44,312 nucleotides of DNA from Chloroflexia bacterium. GTDB lineage: Bacteria; Chloroflexota; Chloroflexia; DTKN01. Within the stretch, counting starts at the first letter, position 1. Each line of letters begins with the position of its first letter. The position numbers and the translations under genes were made by a program. The DNA lies in contig JAFGKG010000215.1 of the NCBI GenBank assembly GCA_016928715.1, positions 1 to 44,312 on the forward strand. The letters run 5' to 3'. Positions 31,245 to 39,363 of the stretch are shown piece by piece. The notes under the pieces were generated by a model. The model saw only the letters and a list, made by a program, of their open reading frames with translations. It did no database searches and was not told where the DNA came from.

Positions 31245-33850
31245 ACGTGCCGATCCAGCACTGCCGGCAGGCCGCCGAACTGGCCCTCAGGCTGGGGCGA
31301 TCCGCGGAGGCGATCGCCCTCTGTCGGCACGTCCTGGACCAGCAGCGCTGGGACTTGGGCACGCACCTGTTGTTGGGGCAGGCCCACCTGGAACAGGAGG
31401 AGCACGCAGAGGCGGCCCGCCGCTTCAAACTGGTGCAGTTGGTCGATCCGGAATGCGCCGAGGCGCACAGCGGTTTGGGCATCATTGCCCTGGACCGGGG
31501 GGAGGTGGACGAGGGTATCCGCAGCCTGGCCCAAGCCTTTGAGAACGCCCCCGAGTCCGACGAAATCCGCGAGGCCCTGCAGCACGCCCTCTGCAACCAG
31601 GCCGGCCGGCCGGTGCCGCCGCCGGCCTTTACCGCCGCCTGCCTGGGCTCCTTTTACCTGCGGCGCGGCCTCTACCAGCCGGCCGCGGAGGCCTATGCCG
31701 CGGCCCAACGCGATGGCCCCGGTCGCCCCGACCTGCTGCTGGCCTACGCTACCGCCCTCTGGCTGTGCGGTCTGGCGGAGCAGTCCCGGCACCTTTACAA
31801 GCCCTTTCTGGCCCAGACGCCCCGTCCGCTCACCGCCCTGCTGCTCGCGGCCGCGGACAATCTCCAGCACGGCGAACTGGCCGCCGGCCGGCAGCTCTGG
31901 GGCGAGGCCCGGGCCTGGGACCCCGACAATCCCCGCGCCCAGCTACTGCTCGAACCATACGCCCAAATCGCGGCCAACTGGAGGGCGCCCCAGCTCGATC
32001 TGCCCGAATCATCCTCCCTACAGGAGTTACTGGATCTGTCCCGGCAGATGCGACAGCAGCCACCGCAGCAGGCGCTCGGTCCGGCCGCCCGGGAACTGGC
32101 TGCCTACGCCCAGGCCGGTCGGCCGCGCACGGCCAAGACCAGCGCACCCAGTGATCCCCAACTGCGCCACTTCCAGCATGCCCTGCAGCAGGTGCACAGC
32201 AGCGTTTTTGGCTCCCCTGAGCCGGTGCTGGCCCAGCCCCAGCCGCTCACGCTCAACAGCGCGGAACGAGAGGGACTGCGGCCGGCCGAGGTCGTCCTGC
32301 TCTGGGAGGCCGGCCTGCGCCAGCGCTTTGGCGAGCAGGGCCTCCGAGATATCCAGCAGTCACTGCAGGAGCGAGCTCGGGCGACGAAAATTCACGGTGT
32401 CAGCAGTCACCTCGTCTACCTGGATCGTCCTCCCTATCCCGATCTACCCCAGCCGGACCCGCACTCGCCCCCAGAGATCAAGGATTTCCTGGATCAACTT
32501 GACCAGCGTCTCCAACAAGAGGGCGCCGACCTGCACTATCTCTTTTTGATCGGCGGGGACGAACTGCTTCCCTTTGCCTCTCTACCCAACCCCAGCGAGG
32601 ATGCCGACGAACACGTCCCCTCGGATAACCTCTACGCCTCCCGCGACCCGACCTACCTGATCCCGGAACGGGCCGTGGGCCGGCTTCCTGACGGGGGGGC
32701 GCACAAAGCCGGCCCGCTGTTGGAACAGTTGGCGGCCTCTACGGCGCACCTGCGGGGCGAGCAACGCGGCAGTTCTCCCCTGGATTGGCTTGAAATATTC
32801 TGGCCCTGGCTGGATCTGCTCTCGCCCTGGTCCAAGAGTACGTCCAAGTTGGAGAAACGATTTGGTCTCTCCGCCCAGGTCTGGGCCGAGGCCTCCCAGC
32901 GCATCTTTGTTACCCTGCCGGGCCAGGACAGTCTGCGCTTGTGCCCGCAGGAATGTCAGGAGCGGCTGGACCCGGGGGATTTGGCCCATTGCCCGCTGCT
33001 CTATTTCAATCTGCACGGGGCCGCCGATTCGGCCAACTGGTACGGCCAGCGCGACCTGGCTCAGTCCGGCGAGGGTCCGCTGATGCCGATTGCCTTCTCG
33101 CCCCGCCTGATCCAGGCCGGTCGGGTCCGGGGAAGCGTTGTCTATTCCGAGGCTTGCTACGGGGCCCATATCCTGGGCAAGGGCACGGATGATTCGATCG
33201 CCCTGCGCTTTCTGCAGGAGGGCGCCCTGGGCTTTGTCGGCTCGACCAATGTCTCCTATGGAGTTTCGCGCCCTCCCTTGACGGACGCCGACCTGCTGGG
33301 CTTGCTCTTTTGGCGGCACCTTTTGGCCGGGCAACCGCTCGGCGAGGCGCTGCTGCTGGCCAAGATCGATTTTACCCGCGAGATGTACAACCGGCAGGGC
33401 TATCTCGACGGGGATGACATGAAAACCCTGCTCCAGTTCGTCTTGTACGGTGACCCGCTGGTCGGCGTACAGGCGTCGGTGGACAAGAGCAGCGTGCAGG
33501 CCAGCGCCATCGAGATTCCGACCCCCCCGGTGCTCTGCGAAAAGCACTCCAAGCAAGTGGCCCTGCATCAACTGTCCGACGATCTGGTCCGGCGGGTACG
33601 GCGCAGTCTGGCCTGGCTGCACCAGGACCGCCAGGTCAGCCACATCGAGGTTTCCCTGCAGAGCGGCTGCTCCGGGAACAGTTGCCGCGGGCGCTGCCAG
33701 GAGGCCAAGGCGATTCCCTGGGGGCCAGAGGCGCTGGTCTTTACCAGCCGCCGCGAGATGCCCACTGAGGACGGCCTGTTTCTACCCCAATGGGCGCGGG
33801 TGGTGGTGGATACGGAGGGTCATATTGTCAAGATGGCTGTGACGAGGTAG
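31241..33850 (+). CDS. TPR protein with C25-like caspase-fold His-Cys protease domain
   Basis: The 869-residue cytosolic protein starts with TPR-type helices over about 1-270 (HLLLGQAHLEQEEHAEAAR, EAHSGLGIIALDRGEVDEG). From about 400 to 745 it has a gingipain/C25-like caspase fold: LFLIGGDELLPFASLPNP, SDNLYASRDPTYLIPERAVGRLP, then His592 in LYFNLHGAADSANWYG and Cys639 in VVYSEACYGAHILGKGTDD, followed by FVGSTNVSYG. H592 and C639 form the expected catalytic dyad. There is no signal peptide, unlike secreted gingipains, so this is an intracellular protease tied to TPR partner binding. The C-terminal 110 residues hold C766, C810, C815 and C819, a possible metal or Fe-S site. The start overlaps prsW (ATGA); the next gene begins 9 bp after its stop. 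Confidence 0.85.
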   Translation: MNVPIQHCRQAAELALRLGRSAEAIALCRHVLDQQRWDLGTHLLLGQAHLEQEEHAEAARRFKLVQLVDPECAEAHSGLGIIALDRGEVDEGIRSLAQAFENAPESDEIREALQHALCNQAGRPVPPPAFTAACLGSFYLRRGLYQPAAEAYAAAQRDGPGRPDLLLAYATALWLCGLAEQSRHLYKPFLAQTPRPLTALLLAAADNLQHGELAAGRQLWGEARAWDPDNPRAQLLLEPYAQIAANWRAPQLDLPESSSLQELLDLSRQMRQQPPQQALGPAARELAAYAQAGRPRTAKTSAPSDPQLRHFQHALQQVHSSVFGSPEPVLAQPQPLTLNSAEREGLRPAEVVLLWEAGLRQRFGEQGLRDIQQSLQERARATKIHGVSSHLVYLDRPPYPDLPQPDPHSPPEIKDFLDQLDQRLQQEGADLHYLFLIGGDELLPFASLPNPSEDADEHVPSDNLYASRDPTYLIPERAVGRLPDGGAHKAGPLLEQLAASTAHLRGEQRGSSPLDWLEIFWPWLDLLSPWSKSTSKLEKRFGLSAQVWAEASQRIFVTLPGQDSLRLCPQECQERLDPGDLAHCPLLYFNLHGAADSANWYGQRDLAQSGEGPLMPIAFSPRLIQAGRVRGSVVYSEACYGAHILGKGTDDSIALRFLQEGALGFVGSTNVSYGVSRPPLTDADLLGLLFWRHLLAGQPLGEALLLAKIDFTREMYNRQGYLDGDDMKTLLQFVLYGDPLVGVQASVDKSSVQASAIEIPTPPVLCEKHSKQVALHQLSDDLVRRVRRSLAWLHQDRQVSHIEVSLQSGCSGNSCRGRCQEAKAIPWGPEALVFTSRREMPTEDGLFLPQWARVVVDTEGHIVKMAVTR

Positions 33851-33859
33851 GTGAGATCG

Positions 33860-35653
33860 ATGGAAGATTTAACCCAATCCCAAGTGCGCACTTTGGAAGG
33901 CGAGGCGGCTTTGCTCAAAAAGACCCTGCAGACGTTGATACCGCAGCTCGAGTCCGCCCAGCAGCTTTTGGAGGCCAGCGAACTGCCCGCTTCCCTGCGG
34001 GCCAACCTGCGCGGGGTTCTGCAGCAGGGCGACTTATTGTTCAAGCAGGTACACGTGCTGCTGGAACGACTCGACCCGGCCATGCGGGCGCTGCGCGAGG
34101 ACGCGGCCCGCACCCGCCGGGAGCGCGAACAATTGGCCACGCTGTACGAGATCAGCCAGGTGTTGAATTCGACCCTTTCGCTGGAGCCCCTGCTCGACCT
34201 GGTTATGGACCGCGTCATCGCCGTCACCGGGGCCGAGCGCGGCTTTTTGACCCTGCTCGACGAGGAGAGTGGAGAGCTGCGCTTTGCCGTGGCCCGCAAT
34301 ATCGAACAGCAGGACATCGAGGGCAGCGATTTCCAGGTCAGTCGCGGCGTCATCGAGCGGGTTACCCGCGAGGGTCAGCCGGTGCTCACCGATAACGCCA
34401 GCGAGGATCCCCGTTTCGCCGATCGGGCCAGCGTCATCTATTTTGGGCTGCGCTCCATCATGGCCGTTCCCCTGCGGGTCAAGGACAACACCATCGGCGG
34501 CGTCTATGTGGACAATCACATCCGGGCCGGCATTTTCTCCGAACAGGACCTTTCCCTGCTGAACGCCTTTGCCAACCAGGCCGCTATCGCCATCGAGAAC
34601 GCCCGCCTCTTTGACGATCTCCAGCGTACTCTGGACGAGATCCGCGAGATCAAGACCTATATGGACGATATTTTTGCCAGCGTGGACAGCGGCATTCTGA
34701 CCACGGACGAGGACGGCCTTGTGATGACGCTCAACCGGGCGGCGGGAGAGATCTTTGCCCTGCCCGAAAACAAGGCCAAGGGCCGGCGCTACCTGGACTT
34801 GTTCGGAGAGATACACACGGGCGACGTGGCCTCTTGCATTCAAGAGGCCCAACAACAAGAGAGCCGTTTTCAGGATTACGAGATCAGTTGCAAACTCCCC
34901 CGGCGCGGCGAGGTCGCCCTCAAGCTGCAGATCGCCCCGCTCAAGGATGCTCGTGAGCAGGTGCTTGGGGTCACCACCGTGGTGGAGGATTTGACCGAGG
35001 AACGCCGGCTGCGCCAGACCCTGAATCGTTACCTGGCACCCTCGGTCGCCCAGGAGGTTCTGCGCATGGCCGCGACGGGCTACGTCCCGTTGGGGGGTAC
35101 GCGCCGGATCATGTCCATCCTGTTTGCCGACATTCGCGGCTTTACCTCCTTTTCCGAGCAGGTTGGCCCGGAAGAATTGGTCGACATTCTGAACGGTTAT
35201 CTGACCATAGCGGCCCGGGCCATCCTCAGGCAGGAGGGCACCCTGGACAAATTCATGGGGGACGCGGTGATGGCCCTGTTCAACGTACCAGTACCCCAGG
35301 AGGACCACACCCTGCGGGCGGCCCAAGCGGCCCTGGATATGCAGCGCCGGATTGCTGCGCTGGACCTGAGCATACAACGGGGACACTTTCAGTTTGGGGT
35401 GGGGCTTCACGTGGGGGAGGCCGTCGCCGGCAACGTGGGTTCACCGGAACGGCTGGACTATACGGCCATCGGCGATGCCGTCAACCTGGCCCGCCGGCTG
35501 CAAGAAGTGGCCCATGGCGGACAGATCCTGCTCAGCGAAACGGCTTATCAAGAGATTGCCGATCGGGCCAAGGTGTCCTCATTGGGGCCCATCACGGTCA
35601 AAGGGCGGGCCGAGCCGGTTTTGGTGTACGAGCTTTTAGATCTTGGTCCTTAG
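33860..35653 (+). CDS. GAF-PAS-adenylate cyclase (class III)
   Basis: The 597-residue soluble protein has a coiled N-terminus, a GAF domain (about 95-255; LYEISQVLNSTLSLEPLLDL, RSIMAVPLRVKDNTIGGVYV), a PAS domain (about 265-385; MDDIFASVDSGILTTDEDG) and a class III cyclase catalytic domain (about 410-590). Both metal Asp residues are present at canonical 44-residue spacing: D424 in FADIRGFTSF and D468 in DKFMGDAVM. K464 favours adenine; T535 in DYTAIGD and N542/R546 complete the active site. It should make cAMP in response to a ligand of the GAF or PAS domain. The ATG at 33860 is preferred to a GTG at 33851 on SD distance. It is 9 bp after the protease gene, and its 3' end overlaps the convergent GAF-STAS gene by 56 bp. 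Confidence 0.92.
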   Translation: MEDLTQSQVRTLEGEAALLKKTLQTLIPQLESAQQLLEASELPASLRANLRGVLQQGDLLFKQVHVLLERLDPAMRALREDAARTRREREQLATLYEISQVLNSTLSLEPLLDLVMDRVIAVTGAERGFLTLLDEESGELRFAVARNIEQQDIEGSDFQVSRGVIERVTREGQPVLTDNASEDPRFADRASVIYFGLRSIMAVPLRVKDNTIGGVYVDNHIRAGIFSEQDLSLLNAFANQAAIAIENARLFDDLQRTLDEIREIKTYMDDIFASVDSGILTTDEDGLVMTLNRAAGEIFALPENKAKGRRYLDLFGEIHTGDVASCIQEAQQQESRFQDYEISCKLPRRGEVALKLQIAPLKDAREQVLGVTTVVEDLTEERRLRQTLNRYLAPSVAQEVLRMAATGYVPLGGTRRIMSILFADIRGFTSFSEQVGPEELVDILNGYLTIAARAILRQEGTLDKFMGDAVMALFNVPVPQEDHTLRAAQAALDMQRRIAALDLSIQRGHFQFGVGLHVGEAVAGNVGSPERLDYTAIGDAVNLARRLQEVAHGGQILLSETAYQEIADRAKVSSLGPITVKGRAEPVLVYELLDLGP

Positions 35654-38600
35654 GCTTGTTTTTGGACTTGGCCGATTTGGTTTTGCTGATGGACTGTCCC
35701 AGCAGACGCAGGGCATACTCCACGCCTCCCTGTAGGTCGCTGCGGGTGGTCAACTGGCGTAAATCGACGCCCAATCCGACCACTGTCTGGGCCACCTCGG
35801 GCGTGATGCCAACCAGGATACACTCAGCGCCCAGCAGGCCTACCGCCTGGGTTGCCTGCAGGATATAATTGGCCACGCTGGTATCCACCACCGGTACGCC
35901 GGTGATGTCCAGGATGACCACCCGAGCCCGCCGCTTGGTAATGCCTTCCAGCAGCACGTCCATAATCTGTTGGGCCCGTTCGGAATCGATCGTGCCCACC
36001 AGTGGCAGGACCAGCACCTGATCGGTAATCGGCACCAATGGGGTCGAGAGCTCCCGCACCATATCCAACAATTGCCGCTGGCGCTCGCTGGACTCGCGCA
36101 GCTCGTCCAAAGCTCGTTGGGTTTCATCAAAGAGGCGGGTGCGCTCAATGTTTACCACGATCTGGGTGGCCACCGATTGCAAAAAGTTCATGTCCTCTTC
36201 ATCAAAAGCGTAGGGACGGTAGCTCTGCACCACAATCGCCCCAATCGCCTCGTCGCCGGAAAGCAGGGGTACGCCCAGCCAGGAGGCCGCGTGCTTGCCA
36301 CTGCCCATAACCGTGCGTTCCACCGGATAGTTGTCGCCCTCCTCAACCATGTTGCGGATGAGGACCGCCTCGCCCTGTTCCACCAGGTAGGCGGTAAAGC
36401 CCTGGCCTACGGTCAGGCGGTGATTGTAATAAAAGACGCCCTCATCCATGACCAGCGGGGCGACCAGATGCTCGCCGTCGCGATCGGGAATGGCGACGAA
36501 AAAGCCATCCGGACTCATGAGTTCGGTGACAACATCGCAGAGTCCGCGAATCAGCTCCTCGATGTTGAGGGCCGCCGCTGTGGACTGGACGACCCGGTTA
36601 AGGGCGTTCAGATTGGCCAGTTGCTGCCCCCGCTCGCGGAAGAGAATGGCGTTGCGCATCGCCGTGGCCAGTTGTCCGGCCAGGGTCTCCATCGCGGCTA
36701 CGTCCTCGGGATCAAAGGCCTCCACTTGCTCCGACTGGATATCCAGTACCCCGATGACGCGGCCGGCATAAGAGATCGGCACGCACAGTTCGGAGCGCGC
36801 GATCTCTTCGGCGTCAAAGCCGCGGACATAGCGGGGGTCCTCCAGGACATTGTTGCTGCGGATGGTCTTGCCCTCTCGCGCAGCCAGACCGATCAAGCCC
36901 TCCTTGATAGACTGGCGGTAGCCCCATTCCTTGATCCCGGCATAGCGTCCCACCAGGGCGCCCAGTTCTAGTTCCTGGCCCTCCTCGTCCACCCGCATCA
37001 CGGCTACGTTGCTGTAGCCAAAGCCGAGTTGGATGGATCGGGCCAATTCCAGTAGCAGCTCGTTCAGGTCCAGAACGGCCGTCACTTTGCGGCTGACTTC
37101 GCCAATGATGGACAGTTGGCGGGCCTTGCGCGCCTCGCTGGAGCGGAGGCGGATGCGCTGTACGGCTGTCGCCGCCTGGGTGGCAATGTTGGTGAGCAGG
37201 TCGAGATGGCGGGAGGCATAGGCGTGTTCGCGCTCATAGCTCTGCACGGCCATGGCCCCAATGACCTGATCGGCGACAATCATGGGCACACCGACGTAGG
37301 ATTTGGCCGGCCGGCCCTTGCCCTCAATGCCCAGTTCGCTCAATCGACCGTCCATGTTCTCTACCAGGAAAAGGGGCTCCCGATTTTGCACAATGTGCAC
37401 GGTGACGCTGCCTTCGGACAATAAATAGCGCCCCGGGCCGTCCACCCGCTGGCCTTTCTCGACAAAATAACCAAAGTCTATGGCCTGCTCGTCCTCGTTG
37501 TACAAGGCCACGTAAAAGTTGGTCGCGTCCATGACCCGGTTGACCTGCTGATAGATTGCCTCTAACAGGTCATTTTCCGACTCGGCCGAGAGAATCGACT
37601 GGGACACGTCATTGAGCACCGAGAGGTCGGCCAGTCGCTCCTTCCACTCCTGGAAGAGCCGCGCATTATCGACGGCGATGGCCGTCTGGGCGGCGATGGT
37701 GGAAAAGAGCGCCAGATCCTGCTCATCGTACAGGTACTCCTCTTTGTAGCTCTGGATGGCAATGACGCCCACGATTTTGCCGGCCGAGATCAGCGGTACC
37801 CCCAGCCAGGAGAGCGCTCGTTCCCCGATGGTGGCGATGCCCTGTGATTCGTGGAAGGCAGTGTTCTCCGCTTCGTTGGTAAAGAGGATGGGCAGGCGGT
37901 TGCGGATGATATAACCGGTCAGGCCGGCCTGCACTTTGCGTCGATCACCGCCCTGCTGGCGCTCGCCATGCTCGACCTGCAGGCCCATCCACCATTCGTC
38001 CGTCGACTCGTCATACATGGCGATGTAAAAGTTGGTCGTGTCAAAGAGGCGGCCCACCTGCTGGTGGACGACCTCCAAGAGCCCGGATAGCTCGATGGAG
38101 GAGGAGAGTACCCGGCCCATCTCGGTGAGGATTTCCTGCTCGGTGACCCGTCGGGCGCGCTCGTGGAAAAGGCGGGTGTTCTCGATCGCTACAGCCGTCA
38201 GGTTGGCGATGTGGCTGAGCAAGTTCAAGTGGCGGTTGTCAAAAAAGCGGGGCTTTTCGGGATGCTGGACAGAGAGCACCCCGACCATGGTGTCGCCGGC
38301 CAGCATAGGTACCCCCAGGTAGGATTCGGCCGGCCGGCCGACCAGTTGGATGCCCCTCTCGGCCATCTTTTTGCGCAGATCCTCGGTCAAGAGCAGGGGC
38401 TGCCGCTTTTTAACAATGTAAGCGGTCAACCCACTCTCCTCAATCGATGAGGGTTCGGCATAGATGCGCTCGCCGTCCTGTACAAAATAATCAAAGCTGA
38501 TCTCTTGTTCCTGGGGGTGATACAGGGCAATGTAAAGATTGGAGGTGTCCATCACCCGGCTGGTCTCCTGGTAGACGATCTCCAGCAGTTCGTCCAGGTC

Positions 38601-39185
38601 GGTTGCGGCGATGATGGCCTGTCCAATCTCGCTCAAGGAGGCCAGTTCTTCAATGCGCCGCTCGTGCTCCCGTCGCAAATAGAGGTTCTCAATCGCCACG
38701 GCCGCCTGGCTGGTGATCGCCTCCAGTAGGCGGTGGTCATCGGAGTCAAAGGCCTGGGGCTCGTAGCTCTGCACCGACATCACGCCGATCGTGCGGTCCC
38801 GGGCGATGAGGGGCACCCCCAGCCAAGAGCGGGGAATATCCCCCAGGAGGATGGCCCCATCGGGCAGGTCGCTCTTCTCCAGGTCCTCAAAGAGGAGTGG
38901 GGTCTGCCCCTCAAATACGCGGCCGGCCAGCCCCCAGCCATCCTCCCGGTGCAGCAACATGGGTTCCAGGCGTTCCCCGCGGTCGTACAGCAGTTCGAAC
39001 CGCAGACCATCCTCAATCGGGTCATAGAGGCCCATTGCAAAGCAGTCTGTATCCATCACCTGGCCGGCTTGCTCATAGATCAATTCGATCAGGTGGGGCA
39101 GATCAAGCTCGACGGCCACCGCCCGGCCGATGTTGCAGATCACCTTCAAGGCCAACTCTTGGCGCTGCGCATCTTTTTTTGCCAT
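35598..39185 (-). CDS. Six-GAF protein with C-terminal RsbR-type STAS domain
   Basis: The 1195-residue protein has six successive GAF domains of about 170 residues each (near 25-170, 195-345, 365-520, 540-690, 710-860 and 880-1030), most with the core [SA][WY]LGVP or SYVGVP and IGV..[IV]QS. A STAS domain (about 1045-1160) follows: PLVGTIDSERAQQIMDVLL and VILDITGVPVVDTSVANYIL, the latter matching the RsbR/stressosome block with its phosphorylatable Thr. There is no kinase, phosphatase or DNA-binding domain, so it must signal through partners such as an RsbT-like kinase encoded elsewhere. The tail is basic. ATG 39183-39185 follows GGAGGAAGA; the longer ORF crosses the promoter. Its 3' end overlaps the cyclase gene. 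Confidence 0.92.
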   Translation of the reverse strand: MAKKDAQRQELALKVICNIGRAVAVELDLPHLIELIYEQAGQVMDTDCFAMGLYDPIEDGLRFELLYDRGERLEPMLLHREDGWGLAGRVFEGQTPLLFEDLEKSDLPDGAILLGDIPRSWLGVPLIARDRTIGVMSVQSYEPQAFDSDDHRLLEAITSQAAVAIENLYLRREHERRIEELASLSEIGQAIIAATDLDELLEIVYQETSRVMDTSNLYIALYHPQEQEISFDYFVQDGERIYAEPSSIEESGLTAYIVKKRQPLLLTEDLRKKMAERGIQLVGRPAESYLGVPMLAGDTMVGVLSVQHPEKPRFFDNRHLNLLSHIANLTAVAIENTRLFHERARRVTEQEILTEMGRVLSSSIELSGLLEVVHQQVGRLFDTTNFYIAMYDESTDEWWMGLQVEHGERQQGGDRRKVQAGLTGYIIRNRLPILFTNEAENTAFHESQGIATIGERALSWLGVPLISAGKIVGVIAIQSYKEEYLYDEQDLALFSTIAAQTAIAVDNARLFQEWKERLADLSVLNDVSQSILSAESENDLLEAIYQQVNRVMDATNFYVALYNEDEQAIDFGYFVEKGQRVDGPGRYLLSEGSVTVHIVQNREPLFLVENMDGRLSELGIEGKGRPAKSYVGVPMIVADQVIGAMAVQSYEREHAYASRHLDLLTNIATQAATAVQRIRLRSSEARKARQLSIIGEVSRKVTAVLDLNELLLELARSIQLGFGYSNVAVMRVDEEGQELELGALVGRYAGIKEWGYRQSIKEGLIGLAAREGKTIRSNNVLEDPRYVRGFDAEEIARSELCVPISYAGRVIGVLDIQSEQVEAFDPEDVAAMETLAGQLATAMRNAILFRERGQQLANLNALNRVVQSTAAALNIEELIRGLCDVVTELMSPDGFFVAIPDRDGEHLVAPLVMDEGVFYYNHRLTVGQGFTAYLVEQGEAVLIRNMVEEGDNYPVERTVMGSGKHAASWLGVPLLSGDEAIGAIVVQSYRPYAFDEEDMNFLQSVATQIVVNIERTRLFDETQRALDELRESSERQRQLLDMVRELSTPLVPITDQVLVLPLVGTIDSERAQQIMDVLLEGITKRRARVVILDITGVPVVDTSVANYILQATQAVGLLGAECILVGITPEVAQTVVGLGVDLRQLTTRSDLQGGVEYALRLLGQSISKTKSAKSKNKPKDQDLKARTPKPARPAL

Positions 39186-39265
39186 GGGTCTTCCTCCAAT
39201 ACAAGCCCGAGTCGCTCTGTTGCGTCCATCGGCCCACGCCAACCAACGATTCCTTGAGCATGCCC

Positions 39266-39294
39266 ATTGTACTACAACCTGTGCCACCGTGCAA
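39266..39294 (-). promoter_or_regulatory. Promoter of the GAF-STAS gene
   Basis: On the minus strand TTGCAC (39289-39294), 17 bp, TACAAT (39266-39271). The -10 is 5/6 and the -35 is weak. Confidence 0.7.
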
Positions 39295-39311
39295 CCTTTT
39301 GTCCGGCGGGT

Positions 39312-39340
39312 TTGACGCTCTCCCAGCGCTGTGCTACAAT
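39312..39340 (+). promoter_or_regulatory. Promoter of the M1 aminopeptidase gene
   Basis: TTGACG (39312-39317), 17 bp, TACAAT (39335-39340), each 5/6. It diverges from the GAF-STAS promoter, with 17 bp between the two -35 boxes. Confidence 0.8.
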
Positions 39341-39363
39341 GTGAGTGGCCCAAGGAGGATCGT

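Noticed and set aside
34034..35410. 458-aa open frame on the minus strand
   Set aside because: It is antisense to the GAF-PAS-cyclase, whose catalytic residues are all intact.
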